Positions 52,914 through 62,573 of a stretch of DNA of 64,000 nucleotides are shown piece by piece; the stretch's first letter is position 1; each line of letters starts with the position of its first letter. The DNA is from an uncultured Spartobacteria bacterium. GTDB taxonomy: Bacteria > Verrucomicrobiota > Verrucomicrobiia > Chthoniobacterales > Chthoniobacteraceae. Below the pieces are notes generated by a model. The model saw nothing but the letters and a program-made list of their open reading frames with translations. It made no database searches and was not told the DNA's origin. The position numbers were made by a program, and so were the translations under genes. The stretch spans positions 310,001 to 374,000 of the forward strand of contig CAIXGS010000076.1 in the NCBI GenBank assembly GCA_903919125.1, read 5' to 3'.

Positions 52914-54101
52914 TTAGGCTGCGTGAACAGCGGCTACGATTTTTTCTGCGGCGTCTTGCATGGACGAGGCGCTTTGCAGGGCGAGTCCACTTGCAGCCAG
53001 CGTCTTCTTTCCAGCGTCCACGTTGTTACCCTCTAAACGCACAACCAGAGGGATTTGGAGCGCAGTCTCACGGGCGGCATCCACGATTCCGTGGGCAATT
53101 ACATCGCAATCCATAATACCCCCGAAAATATTCACCATAATCCCCTTCACAGCCTGATCGCCCAGAATGATCTGAAACGCCGCGCTTACCTGCTCCTTGG
53201 TAGCGCCGCCGCCCACATCCAGAAAGTTTGCCGGCCGACCTCCACAATGCTGAATGATGTCCATCGTGGCCATCGCCAAACCCGCACCGTTGACCAAACA
53301 GGCGATATTGCCGTCCAATCCGATGTAGTTGAGGTTGAACTCACTAGCGGCCACTTCGCGGGGATCCTCTTCCGCCTTGTCGCGCATCGCTAACACAGCG
53401 GATTGCCGGTAAAGCGCATTGTCATCAAAGTTAAACTTCGCATCCAACGCCAAGAGCCGACCATCCGGAGTAACCACCAACGGATTAACCTCCACCAAAG
53501 TGCAGTCCGACTCGATGAAGCAACGGTAAATGGCGAGAAACAATTTCGTCGCCTGAGTCATCAGCGAGCCTCGCAAGTCCAAGGCTGCCGCAATTTTACG
53601 AGTCTGGTACGGCTGCAGCCCTAGGAGCGGATCCACGGGAATACGGATGATCTTCTCGGGCGAATGTTCCGCCACGGCCTCGATGTCCATACCGCCTTCG
53701 GTACTGGCGATGATCATAGGGGCGCAAATGGTGCGGTCGAAAAGAATGGCGAAGTACAGTTCCCGCGAGATATCGACGGCCTCGGCAACGAGCAACTTGT
53801 TGACCTGACGGCCGTCGGGACCCGTTTGGTTGGTAATTAGCGCATGCCCCAACATTTGCTCAGCGAGATGCCTCGCCTCATCCGCCGTGTGGCAAACATG
53901 CACTCCCCCCTTAAACCCGTTGCTGAAAGTGCCTTTGCCACGACCTCCTGCGTGAATCTGTGCCTTCACGACGATTTGAGCCGCGCCCAGTTCTTTGACA
54001 ATAGTTGCCGCCTCTTCAGGCGTGGAAGCGGCTTTTCCCAATGGGGAGGCAACACCGAATTTTTGGAACAATTCGCGGGCTTGGTACTCGTGGATATTCA
54101 T
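52914..54101 (-). CDS. sucC: Succinyl-CoA synthetase beta subunit
   Basis: A 395-residue ATP-grasp subunit that supplies the nucleotide site. [17 protein letters not shown] at the start, [40 protein letters not shown] (in two parts) and [20 protein letters not shown] are typical, with the hinge GGGATKEQV. The start is the ATG at 54101. It is the first gene of sucC-sucD-gltA. Confidence 0.95.
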   Translation of the reverse strand: MNIHEYQARELFQKFGVASPLGKAASTPEEAATIVKELGAAQIVVKAQIHAGGRGKGTFSNGFKGGVHVCHTADEARHLAEQMLGHALITNQTGPDGRQVNKLLVAEAVDISRELYFAILFDRTICAPMIIASTEGGMDIEAVAEHSPEKIIRIPVDPLLGLQPYQTRKIAAALDLRGSLMTQATKLFLAIYRCFIESDCTLVEVNPLVVTPDGRLLALDAKFNFDDNALYRQSAVLAMRDKAEEDPREVAASEFNLNYIGLDGNIACLVNGAGLAMATMDIIQHCGGRPANFLDVGGGATKEQVSAAFQIILGDQAVKGIMVNIFGGIMDCDVIAHGIVDAARETALQIPLVVRLEGNNVDAGKKTLAASGLALQSASSMQDAAEKIVAAVHAA

Positions 54102-54735
54102 GAACAGGTAGGGGAAACACTTACAAATCTGTGGAAACAGCGTGGTAGAGGCTTTCTGAGCTCTGGCAACCCTCACAAATCACGGGAGGAACGCACCGTT
54201 CTAAGCCGCCACAGCACAAATGAGCCCAAATTTGTAGTGGGTGCGCAGTGCGAGTTGCAAGGGAAGGTTTATTGCAACTCAGCAGGTTTAAGACTTTCAA
54301 AATATCGAAAACGTTGCGCTGCGCTGCAGGAATTTGAATGGAGGCCAAGCTTTTCCAGCCCGCGAAGCAATTGAATTGTATAGCTTTTGTAAGCCTTTAG
54401 GCCCCGCAAAAACTATCCGCAACCACACAACTTAACATCTCCTACTATGCTATAAACAAGCTATTTAAATGATTAATTAACAAGCACTCCCAATACGCGC
54501 CAGCTTGCGTAAAACGCCAAACCATCAACTTATGCATTTTAGCCATATATCTCAAATCTAATGCAAGCTCCCCGTCTTAGCCCCACACACTCCACTCCTG
54601 CATTTTGCTAGAAAAATATTTGACTGCTGCGCTCACACTAAAGCAAGTGTGACCAGCAAGATTGAGAAAGGAGGGCCGTCGGGAAAGGTGGTTCTTATTG
54701 ACGAATTTGACGAATGCGTTTGAAGCTATCTCCCT
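54102..54735. other. 634-base intergenic region with AT-rich part and possible leader peptide
   Basis: This region separates divergent sucC and DUF1080 genes. The stretch 54380-54620 is notably AT-rich for the window. TCACACT and AGTGTGA (54633-54652) form a 7-bp inverted repeat around six bases. A 24-codon frame beginning at GTG 54649 ends at 54723. I see no ordinary-length gene. Confidence 0.55.
54649..54723 (+). other. Possible 24-residue leader ORF upstream of DUF1080 gene
   Basis: GTG ACC AGC through to TGA encodes a short peptide with GPSGKVV and then IDEFDECV. The only strong GGAGG-like purine run I noticed (AAAGGAGGG at 54664-54672) lies inside this frame. The stop is 12 bases before the DUF1080 ATG. 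It could be a leader peptide, a relic or chance. Confidence 0.25.
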
Positions 54736-55359
54736 ATGAAATTGCTTCCCCTTTTGAGCCTCATCCTTTTCCCCTTCGGCGCATTTGCCGCCGACAACGA
54801 CTTCGTTTCCCTTTTTAACGGCAAAGACTTAGATGGATGGAAGGCCAGCGACAAGCCGGGCACATTCTCTGTGGAAGGAGGACGTCTAGTCGTTCACGGA
54901 GAGCGTTCGCACCTCTTTTACGATGGGCCAGTGGAGAATCATGATTTCAAGAATTTCCATTTGCGCGTGGAACTGATGACGCACCCAGGAGCCAATTCGG
55001 GAGTGTATTTCCAAACTCAATTCCAAGAAACAGGCTGGCCCTCAAAAGGCTTTGAGACGCAGGTTAATAACACCCACAAAGACCCCAAAAAGACTGCTGG
55101 ATTGTACAATATCTCCGACAACTTCACCGCCCCCGCAGAAGACGGTCATTGGTTCGTGATGGAGATCATCGTCAACGATAAACACGTCGTCACCAAGGTC
55201 GACGGCAAGGTCATCGTAGACTTCACCGAACCCACTCCGCCCACGCCCCCGGAGAAGAATCCTGAACGCATCATCAACCACGGCACCTTCGCGATTCAAG
55301 GCCATGATCCCGCGAGTATCGTGGAATACCGCAAAATCGAAGTGAAGGTTCTGAAGTAA
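54736..55359 (+). CDS. Exported DUF1080 (3-keto-disaccharide hydrolase-type) protein
   Basis: A 207-residue exported protein with the DUF1080 jelly-roll fold. The family opening FVSLFNGKDLDGWKASD follows a signal peptide, then FHLRVELMTHPGANSGVYFQ and WPSKGFETQVNN. Some DUF1080 proteins in gut Bacteroidetes and others hydrolyse 3-keto sugars; whether this one does is not shown. The ATG at 54736 precedes the signal peptide. A second DUF1080 gene follows after 32 bases, so they likely form an operon. Confidence 0.88.
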   Translation: MKLLPLLSLILFPFGAFAADNDFVSLFNGKDLDGWKASDKPGTFSVEGGRLVVHGERSHLFYDGPVENHDFKNFHLRVELMTHPGANSGVYFQTQFQETGWPSKGFETQVNNTHKDPKKTAGLYNISDNFTAPAEDGHWFVMEIIVNDKHVVTKVDGKVIVDFTEPTPPTPPEKNPERIINHGTFAIQGHDPASIVEYRKIEVKVLK

Positions 55360-55391
55360 CCTGCACCCTCTCATCTCCAAATCTTCGACCC

Positions 55392-56099
55392 ATGCGTTCC
55401 CTCTTCTTTCAAACCTCCGTGCTGTTGCTTTCAACCCTGGTTTTTGCGGCTGCGGCTGACCCAAACCATCTTTCTGAACAAGAAGCCGCAGCGGGATGGA
55501 AACTGTTGTTTGACGGGAGCAGCACCGCTGGTTGGGTGGCGCTTGGCACGACGGCTTTTCCCACAAAGGGTTGGAGTGCTGTGGATGGCACCTTACGTCA
55601 CGAAAAGTCCGGCGGCGGCGGAGATATCGTGACGTCCGAAGCGCACTTGAATTTCGAGCTGACTTGGGAGTGGAAGATCGGGCAGAGCGGTAATAGCGGG
55701 GTGAAGTATAATTTACCCGACCCGAACAAGGCCGTCGGGTTCGAGTTTCAGATGCTAGATGATGAGCGACATCCGGATGCGGGTAAGGGACTCATCCACC
55801 AAACTGGCGCTTTATACGATTTGATCGAGCCCGATGCGGCGCGAAAGACCAAGCCTGCTGGGGAATGGAACCAGAGCCGTCTTTTGGTCGATGGAACGCA
55901 CGTCGAGCATTGGCTCAACGGAGCAAAAACGGTGAGTTTTGAAATTGGCAGCCCGGAATTACTGGAGCGAATCGGAAAGAGCAAATACAAGAAAGCAAAG
56001 GGCTTTGGAATCAAGACTAATTCGCCGATTCTGTTGCAGGATCATGGCGACGAGGTGATTTTTCGCGATATCAAGCTGCGAGACCTGCCCGCGAAGTAG
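55392..56099 (+). CDS. Exported DUF1080 protein, second member
   Basis: A 235-residue exported DUF1080 protein. After the signal peptide comes EAAAGWKLLFDGSSTAGWVA, then LTWEWKIGQSGNSGVKYNLP, VGFEFQMLDDERHPDAGKG and NQSRLLVDGTHVEHWLNG. This member is clearly different from the one just upstream (it carries the DDERHPDA form) and is probably not a recent duplicate. Together they may act on successive or related substrates outside the cytoplasm. Confidence 0.88.
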   Translation: MRSLFFQTSVLLLSTLVFAAAADPNHLSEQEAAAGWKLLFDGSSTAGWVALGTTAFPTKGWSAVDGTLRHEKSGGGGDIVTSEAHLNFELTWEWKIGQSGNSGVKYNLPDPNKAVGFEFQMLDDERHPDAGKGLIHQTGALYDLIEPDAARKTKPAGEWNQSRLLVDGTHVEHWLNGAKTVSFEIGSPELLERIGKSKYKKAKGFGIKTNSPILLQDHGDEVIFRDIKLRDLPAK

Positions 56100-56147
56100 C
56101 GGTCAAAGTAGCTACTTGGAAGCGCCAGATTTTTTCGGGCTACCTTG

Positions 56148-56825
56148 TCACTTTCCTTGCTTTAGCGACAAAAGCAACGGGTGCAGAACTTTCCAGACAT
56201 TTTCGGCAACTTTTATCTGCCCCTCCTCAGTGGGATGGATGAGATCAGCCTGATTCATCTCGGGAATTCCACCGACGCCTTCCAACAAAAACGGCACCAG
56301 AGGCGTGCCGTTTTCGGCCGCGACCTTTGGAAATAACGCCTCAAACGCCTGTGTATAAGGCGCTCCATAATTCTCGGGCATGCGCATCCCAGCCAAGATC
56401 ACGACGGCCGTGGGGCATTTGCTGCGAATCAAGCGAATGATGCCGCCCAAGTTTGCAGCCGTCTCCTCTGGTGGAATGCCTCTTAACCCGTCATTTCCGC
56501 CCAAAGCGATGACACACACGGCCGCGCCGGGTCCCAGCACCCACGCGATACGCCGTAAACCTCCGGCGGTGGTGTCCCCACTGACTCCCGCTCCAACAAT
56601 CTCGAATGGAAGTTTTTCCTGCTCAATTTTGCGCTGTAAAACCGCAGGAAAAGCCTGAGAACGCTCCAAGCCGTAGCCCGCCGTAATTGAATCTCCAAAA
56701 ACCACCACCCTGCGGGTGGTCACCGCTCCTAAGCCAGCGACCTGAGCTTCCTCACAGAAACCCGTTTGTGCGAAAAGCACCAAGCCAAGCAGCCAAAGTC
56801 CCACCAACTTGCATTGCGCGTTCAT
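56148..56825 (-). CDS. TesA-like SGNH (GDSL) esterase
   Basis: A 225-residue exported hydrolase related to E. coli TesA (thioesterase I/lysophospholipase L1). The SGNH blocks are VFGDSITAGYGLE (Ser), GVSGDTTAGGLRRI (Gly), ALGGNDGLRG (Asn) and DLIHPTEEGQ (Asp/His). A signal peptide (VGLWLLGLVLFAQTGF) precedes them. It diverges from ybbA/ybbP-like genes, the same arrangement as tesA-ybbA-ybbP in E. coli. Confidence 0.92.
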   Translation of the reverse strand: MNAQCKLVGLWLLGLVLFAQTGFCEEAQVAGLGAVTTRRVVVFGDSITAGYGLERSQAFPAVLQRKIEQEKLPFEIVGAGVSGDTTAGGLRRIAWVLGPGAAVCVIALGGNDGLRGIPPEETAANLGGIIRLIRSKCPTAVVILAGMRMPENYGAPYTQAFEALFPKVAAENGTPLVPFLLEGVGGIPEMNQADLIHPTEEGQIKVAENVWKVLHPLLLSLKQGK

Positions 56826-56867
56826 AAGAATCTCCTCTTAGTATAACTTATGTGCGACATTGTCGCT

Positions 56868-57593
56868 ATGGCTGAACTTGATCGTTCTTTGAACACAGCA
56901 ACTCCAAGCGCGCCGGTGTTAGAGGTGCGGGGCCTCTCGAAAACCTATCAGGACGGCGACCGTTCGCTGACAGTGCTGGAAAATGTCAGCCTGGATGTGC
57001 ACCACGGTGAGACGTGCGCGATCGTCGGTCCGTCTGGGAGCGGCAAAAGCACACTTCTGGGCCTGTGCGCCGGCTTGGACGATCCCACCTCTGGGAGCGT
57101 GCGCTTAGACGGTTTGGTTCTAGAGACGCTAGCCCAAGACGGGCGCGCTGCGCTTCGGGGACGCAGCGTGGGGTTTGTGTTTCAAAACTTTCAACTGATT
57201 CCAACGCTTACAGCCCTAGAAAACGTACTAGTTCCCATGGAATTACGTGGTGAAAACAATGCCCGCCCCGAGGCAGAAGCGCTCCTCGAAAAAGTCGGCC
57301 TGGGGGGGCGCCTTACGCATTATCCCCACCATCTCTCCGGCGGAGAACAACAGCGAGTGGCGCTCGCAAGGGCATTTGTGCGCCCACCCAAAATCCTGTT
57401 CGCCGACGAGCCCACGGGAAACCTGGACGCCGCCACAAGCGATGTCATCGTAGAGATGCTCTTCGCCCTCAAGCACGAAAATGGCACGGCGCTGGTTCTC
57501 GTCACCCACGACGACTCACTGGCGGCGCGCACCGGACGCATCATCAGAATGCACGCGGGACGGATTGTGTCGGACCAACGAGGTTCTGCATGA
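56868..57593 (+). CDS. ybbA: ABC transporter ATPase, YbbA/LolD type
   Basis: A 241-residue ATPase. Walker A is GPSGSGKST, the Q-loop FVFQNFQLIPTLTALENVLV, the signature LSGGEQQRVALARAF, Walker B ILFADEPTGNLD and the switch His LVTHDD. The sequence belongs to the LolD/MacB/YbbA group that powers mechanotransmission-type permeases. I start it at 56868; an ATG at 56850 is also in frame. It overlaps the permease gene by ATGA, so the two are coupled. Confidence 0.92.
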   Translation: MAELDRSLNTATPSAPVLEVRGLSKTYQDGDRSLTVLENVSLDVHHGETCAIVGPSGSGKSTLLGLCAGLDDPTSGSVRLDGLVLETLAQDGRAALRGRSVGFVFQNFQLIPTLTALENVLVPMELRGENNARPEAEALLEKVGLGGRLTHYPHHLSGGEQQRVALARAFVRPPKILFADEPTGNLDAATSDVIVEMLFALKHENGTALVLVTHDDSLAARTGRIIRMHAGRIVSDQRGSA

Positions 57594-60211
57594 ACGCGGC
57601 CACCACGCCCACGTTAAAGCCCACGCTGTTTCGTGCGTTGCTCCACCGCTGGACTTGGATTATGGCCCTGCGCGACGGGCGCAGTCAGCGCGGGCGCCTG
57701 GCACTTTATGCGCTGTCCATTGCTGCGGGAATTTGCGCGCTAACGGCCATCCACACGCTAAAAGCGAGCGTCCAAACCGGGATTGCCACTCAAACAAAAT
57801 CCCTTCTGGGAGCTGATTTACTCATCTCATCGAGGCGCCCCATCCCAGAGGAGAGCCTTTCAAAGCTCGCCCCTTGGCTCAGTGCGATGGGCAAGGAAAC
57901 CGCGTTTTCCTCCATGTTGAGCCTGCCCTCCGGCGAGCGTTCGCGCCTCGTGCAAGTGCGGGCCATCGAAGGTGGCTATCCGTTTTATACCACGGTAGAA
58001 ACCGAACCACCTGAGGCGTGGCAACGGCTACAAACCGAACGTGGGATCATTGTTGAAACATCTCTTTTAGAGGAATTCGGACTCAAAGTCGGTCAAAGCT
58101 TTAAGCTGGGCGCCCTTGAGTTACCCATTCTTGGCAGCCTTCGTAACGGAATGCCACGCAGCAACCGTTTCAGCGGATTCGCCCCAGAAGTCTTCCTGCG
58201 CCATGCCGATTTGGAGGCCACAGGACTGGCGGGAGCGCAGAGTCTGGTCTTCCATCACCGCGCCTTGGAATTGTGGCCTGAAAGCGCGGCGCAGCGACAG
58301 GCGACTATCGCTGCGATCAAGCGGGTGTTTCCAGGGGAAGGCGTCCAATTCCAGACGCCCGAAGAGCGCGAGGAAGCCATCGGAGAGAGCCTCAATAGGA
58401 TGCAGGAGTTTCTGGGTATCATGGCGTTAGTGGCGCTCGTGATGGGCGGCATTGGAGTGGCGGGGGCCATTCATACGCACGTGCAGCGGCGAATTCCAAC
58501 GGTGGCGATTTTGCTGTGCTTGGGCTGTCCGACCCAGTGGGCATTTGGCATTTATCTGGCACAGGCGATGACAATCGGGCTGTTAGGAACCTGCGTAGGT
58601 GCACTCAGCGGAGGGGTTTTGCATGGCATTGTGGTGCATTTTTTCGGGAATACTCTGCCTTTTGTCGTCGCCATTTGGCCCCAACCGTTGGTCGTTCTGG
58701 AAACCGCTAGTGCGGGATTCGTACTTTGTTGCGGGTTTGCGCTGCTGCCGTTGCTGCGGATTCGAGACGTGTCCCCGGGGGCGACTCTGGGGGAGCGGCA
58801 AGTCGAGAGACGCTCCGGAGTCAGCTTAGAGAGCGGCGTTTACCTGCTTTTAGCGGGATTGGTTTGGAGCGTCGCGCGCCTCAATGGCACGACGTCTTTA
58901 CGGGCGCTTTGGCTCACAGGCGCGCTGGCTCTCGCCTTCGCGGCGCTCACTCTCGCGGGCCATGGTTTGATGTGGAGCACGCGCCTTCTCGTTCGTCCGA
59001 CTTGGCCGTATCTCCTTAGGCAGGGGATTTCTAACTTGTTTCGTCCACACAACCAGACGTTGCTATTTCTCCTCTCGCTGGGACTTGGCGTCTTTTTGCT
59101 TCTCACGACATGGTTTACACGAAGCTTGGTGCTAACCCAACTGCGCATCGACGACCGCGATTCCCAAGCAAACCTTTACCTCGTGGACGTGCAACCTGAT
59201 CAGGTCACCACCGTAAGCGGCCTTTTGGAGGAACAAGGGCTCCCCGTGTTGCAAAGCGCCCCGATGGTTTCCATGCGCATCGAGTCGGTCAAGGGCCAAC
59301 GCCTCGCCGCTCTGGCTGACGTCCACGCGCCAGAAAGTCCCACCTCAAAGCCCACTAAACCAGCGTCCGTACGCAAAGTGCCTCGCTGGGTCATAGAGCG
59401 AGAGTACCGCTCCACATACAGAGACACCGTCAATTCCGACGAGACAATCGTCGCCGGCGAGTGGCCGCCTGCGCCAGTGGCGACAGAGGCACCAGCACCG
59501 ATCTCGTTGGAGCAAAAGCTAGCGAGCGACCTCGGCGTAGGCATTGGCGACGAAATGGTTATGGACGTGCAAGGGGTTCCTATGCGAGTCCAGATCGTCT
59601 GCTTGCGCAAGGTGGATTGGAGTAAGTTTAACCTAAATTTCTTCATGGTTTTCGCCCCCGGAGTGCTGGAAAATGCGCCCCAATTTCACCTCTTCAGTAC
59701 TCGAGTTCCCTCGGCGCGCATTGCAGGCCAGTTGCAACGCGCCCTTCTTCAACGCACCCCAAACGTCAGCTCGGTGGACCTCACCTCCATTCTGGCAACT
59801 GTCCGTCGCATATTAGAAAAAGCCGCGCAAGTCATTCAGTGGCTGGCCGGCTTTAGCATCCTTGCTGCCCTGCCCATTCTGGCCGGAGCACTGCTCAACG
59901 GAAAGGAACAGCGTGTGAAGGAGAGTCTGCTTTTGCGCACGCTTGGAGCCTCGGAAATTCAGGTGCGTAACATCGTGCTGGTGGAGTATGCAAGTTTAGG
60001 GACCCTCTCTGCAGTCAGCGGCATCCTGCTCGCGCTGGCTGCACAGTGGGCGGAAGCCAAATGGATTTTTAAAATGCCACTCCAACATGAAATGTTGCCA
60101 ATACTCCTGGCTCTAAGTGCAGCGTGTGGCGGCTCCATCGCGGCTGGTTTATGGCTGACACGCGGCGTCTGCAACCGCCCGCCTTTGGAAGCATTACGTC
60201 AGGAGAGTTAA
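57590..60211 (+). CDS. ybbP: ABC permease, YbbP-type (two FtsX-like units)
   Basis: An 873-residue polytopic protein. It has an N-terminal helix (ALSIAAGICALTAIHTLKA) and a large periplasmic domain with SLLGADLLISSRRPIPEE and GGYPFYTTVETEP. Two FtsX-like membrane units follow, one at about residues 270-400 and one at the C-terminus, with VLLCLG-type and LLLRTLGASEIQVRN motifs. The layout matches YbbP, a predicted extractor or exporter rather than a classical importer. The tesA-ybbAP neighbourhood suggests lipid or lipoprotein-related work at the envelope, an inference from synteny. Confidence 0.9.
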   Translation: MNAATTPTLKPTLFRALLHRWTWIMALRDGRSQRGRLALYALSIAAGICALTAIHTLKASVQTGIATQTKSLLGADLLISSRRPIPEESLSKLAPWLSAMGKETAFSSMLSLPSGERSRLVQVRAIEGGYPFYTTVETEPPEAWQRLQTERGIIVETSLLEEFGLKVGQSFKLGALELPILGSLRNGMPRSNRFSGFAPEVFLRHADLEATGLAGAQSLVFHHRALELWPESAAQRQATIAAIKRVFPGEGVQFQTPEEREEAIGESLNRMQEFLGIMALVALVMGGIGVAGAIHTHVQRRIPTVAILLCLGCPTQWAFGIYLAQAMTIGLLGTCVGALSGGVLHGIVVHFFGNTLPFVVAIWPQPLVVLETASAGFVLCCGFALLPLLRIRDVSPGATLGERQVERRSGVSLESGVYLLLAGLVWSVARLNGTTSLRALWLTGALALAFAALTLAGHGLMWSTRLLVRPTWPYLLRQGISNLFRPHNQTLLFLLSLGLGVFLLLTTWFTRSLVLTQLRIDDRDSQANLYLVDVQPDQVTTVSGLLEEQGLPVLQSAPMVSMRIESVKGQRLAALADVHAPESPTSKPTKPASVRKVPRWVIEREYRSTYRDTVNSDETIVAGEWPPAPVATEAPAPISLEQKLASDLGVGIGDEMVMDVQGVPMRVQIVCLRKVDWSKFNLNFFMVFAPGVLENAPQFHLFSTRVPSARIAGQLQRALLQRTPNVSSVDLTSILATVRRILEKAAQVIQWLAGFSILAALPILAGALLNGKEQRVKESLLLRTLGASEIQVRNIVLVEYASLGTLSAVSGILLALAAQWAEAKWIFKMPLQHEMLPILLALSAACGGSIAAGLWLTRGVCNRPPLEALRQES

Positions 60212-60346
60212 AAGGCTCTAGCAACTACACATTGCACTCCAGAGCAGTGAGCGAGTGGCTTTTAAATCCGTCATGGTTACTTGAGATGGAGTCACCTGAA
60301 TGTTACTTTCCGTTTTATGGCTCAACGGATAAGAAAGCTTTCAACA

Positions 60347-62485
60347 ATGAAAGCGCACCCTGCATCTCACTTTATCTCAAGGGAACTTAGCTGGCTGGAG
60401 TTTAACCAACGCGTACTTTCCGAATCGCTGAATCACGAAAACCCACTCCTCGAACGGGTCAAGTTTTTCTGCATCGTCAGCTCAAATCTTGACGAGTTTT
60501 TCGAAGTACGCGTTGCTGGACTTAAACAGCAAATCGAGAGTGATGTCGTGGAGCGCTCCGTAGATGGGCGCACTGCCAGCGAAAGCTTCCGCGCACTGCA
60601 CGAGCGTGTGAGGGCGATGATGTCCCAACAATTTAAGTGCTGGAGGGAGGATTTGGTGCCGAACTTGGCGAAAAGTAACATCCGTTTTTTGCGTCCCGAT
60701 GGACTGGATGACAAGCGATCGAACTGGCTGCATGAATACTACCAGCAACAAGTTCGCCCTGTGCTGACACCTCTCGGAATTGACCCAGTGCATCCGTTCC
60801 CACAGTTGCTCAACAAGTCGCTCAATATCATCCTGCAACTGGAGATTGAGAAGGACGGTGCAGTCTCCAAAAGACTCGCCGTAGTGCAGGTTCCTCAAGT
60901 TCTACCCCGCTTGGTTCGCTTACCCGGCGAAGACGAACACCGCGAGTATATTTTCCTCGGCCACCTGATAGGCCACTACCTAGCCGACCTATTCCCAGGA
61001 ACCAAGATCTTAGGCTACTGGCACTTCCGTGTCACCCGCAACAGCGAACTCTACATCGACGAGGACGACGTCCGCAATCTACTCAGTGCCGTAGAGCAGG
61101 AATTGCACAACCGCCGTAAAGGTGCCGCCGTGCGCCTTGAGGTCGACCAGTCCATGCCGTCGGAGATCTCCCAGTACTTGCTGGAAAACCTCGATCTCAC
61201 CGAAGAAGACCTCTACCGCATTGACGGGCCACTCAACCCAGTGCGCCTCATGGCAATCTGCTCTGGCGACCACTCTCCGGAACTGCGCGACGCCACATTT
61301 GTTGCGCCAGTCGCATCCTCCCTACGCGACGTTCAAGACTACTTCGCGGCGATTCGGCAAAAGGACATCCTGCTGCATCACCCTTACGAAAACTTCAGCA
61401 GCGTTGTCGAGTTCCTCGAACAGGCCGCTCGCGACCCGCACGTGCTCGCTATCAAGCAGACACTTTATCGCACTGGCGGGGACGCTCGGATCGTCGGTGC
61501 CCTCATGAGCGCCGTTCGTAACGGCAAACAAGTGACTGCGGTGACCGAATTAAAAGCGCGCTTTGATGAAGCGAATAACATCCTCTGGGCCCGCCGCTTA
61601 GAAGAGGCTGGCGTGCACGTCGTCTACGGTATGGCACATCACAAAGTGCACTCCAAAATGGCATTGGTCGTGCGGCGGGATGAAGACTGCATTCGCCGCT
61701 ACCTCCACCTCGGAACGGGTAATTACAACCCTTCGACAGCGAAGATTTACACGGATATTTCCTTGTTCACCGCACGACCTGCTTTCGGGGAAGACTCGAC
61801 GAATTTGTTCAATTTACTCACCGGCATTGGGCAATTTCAAGGAGCCTCCAAGCTGCTCATCGCGCCCTTCACGCTGCAGGAGCGCATCATGACGATGATC
61901 CACGCCGAGACGGAGAACGCCAAGGCAGGCAAACCTGCCAAGATTGTCGCGAAGATGAACGGCTTGGTGGATCGTGAAATCATCGAAGCCCTCTACGCCG
62001 CCTCCTGCGCAGGGGTGCAAATCGACCTCATTATTCGCGGGATCTGCTGTCTGCGCCCTGGCGTTCCCGGAGTGAGCGAAAACATTCGAGTACGTTCCAT
62101 CGTAGGCCGTTATCTGGAGCACAGCCGCATTTATTATTTTGGCAATGCTGGTCATCCATTGGTTTACGTCGGAAGCGCCGACTGGATGCCGCGCAACCTT
62201 TACTCACGCGTGGAAGTTGTTTTCCCAATTGAGGAAGCCTCTCTCAAACAGCGTGTCATCGAAGAAATCCTCCACAGAATGTTGGCCGACAACACCAAAG
62301 CCTGGATACTCCAACCTGACGCCTCCTACCGGCAAGAGTCACCCGGCGATGGAGATGCGCACAATTCCCAAGCTGAATTCATGGAAATCGCAGCTCCCAC
62401 CACACGCAAAAAAGCGGTTCGCGAACAGACACGCGAGAAGCTCGCAGTGAAAAAGAAAACGACCTCGAAGCGTGCGACTAAGTAA
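60347..62485 (+). CDS. ppk1: Polyphosphate kinase 1
   Basis: A 712-residue enzyme that makes polyphosphate from ATP. The N-terminal ASHFISRELSWLEFNQRVL opening is diagnostic. The phosphorylated His lies in HHKVHSKMALVVRRDE, and the second active-site His is in VGRYLEHSRIYYF, followed by YVGSADWMPRNLYSRVEVVFP. The last about 35 residues are Lys/Arg/Thr-rich (VREQTREKLAVKKKTTSKRA), an extra basic tail. I chose the ATG at 60347 just before the family opening; an ATG at 60317 is in frame. Confidence 0.95.
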   Translation: MKAHPASHFISRELSWLEFNQRVLSESLNHENPLLERVKFFCIVSSNLDEFFEVRVAGLKQQIESDVVERSVDGRTASESFRALHERVRAMMSQQFKCWREDLVPNLAKSNIRFLRPDGLDDKRSNWLHEYYQQQVRPVLTPLGIDPVHPFPQLLNKSLNIILQLEIEKDGAVSKRLAVVQVPQVLPRLVRLPGEDEHREYIFLGHLIGHYLADLFPGTKILGYWHFRVTRNSELYIDEDDVRNLLSAVEQELHNRRKGAAVRLEVDQSMPSEISQYLLENLDLTEEDLYRIDGPLNPVRLMAICSGDHSPELRDATFVAPVASSLRDVQDYFAAIRQKDILLHHPYENFSSVVEFLEQAARDPHVLAIKQTLYRTGGDARIVGALMSAVRNGKQVTAVTELKARFDEANNILWARRLEEAGVHVVYGMAHHKVHSKMALVVRRDEDCIRRYLHLGTGNYNPSTAKIYTDISLFTARPAFGEDSTNLFNLLTGIGQFQGASKLLIAPFTLQERIMTMIHAETENAKAGKPAKIVAKMNGLVDREIIEALYAASCAGVQIDLIIRGICCLRPGVPGVSENIRVRSIVGRYLEHSRIYYFGNAGHPLVYVGSADWMPRNLYSRVEVVFPIEEASLKQRVIEEILHRMLADNTKAWILQPDASYRQESPGDGDAHNSQAEFMEIAAPTTRKKAVREQTREKLAVKKKTTSKRATK

Positions 62486-62528
62486 CTGCCTGCCAGACCA
62501 ATGCGCAGTTCGATACCCACAACTGACG

Positions 62529-62550
62529 CGCCGCCCTGCAAAAGGCGGCG
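62529..62550. terminator. Hairpin between convergent ppk1 and jag genes
   Basis: CGCCGCC and GGCGGCG pair perfectly around CTGCAAAA. It lies between two convergent genes, as expected for a shared terminator, but no clear T-run follows on either strand, so termination is uncertain. Confidence 0.4.
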
Positions 62551-62573
62551 AGTCAAAAAGCAAGCAAGTCACT

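Noticed and set aside
54121-54348. Minus-strand ORF of 75 codons upstream of sucC
   Set aside because: Its composition is irregular, it lies in the sucC promoter region and no motif is visible.
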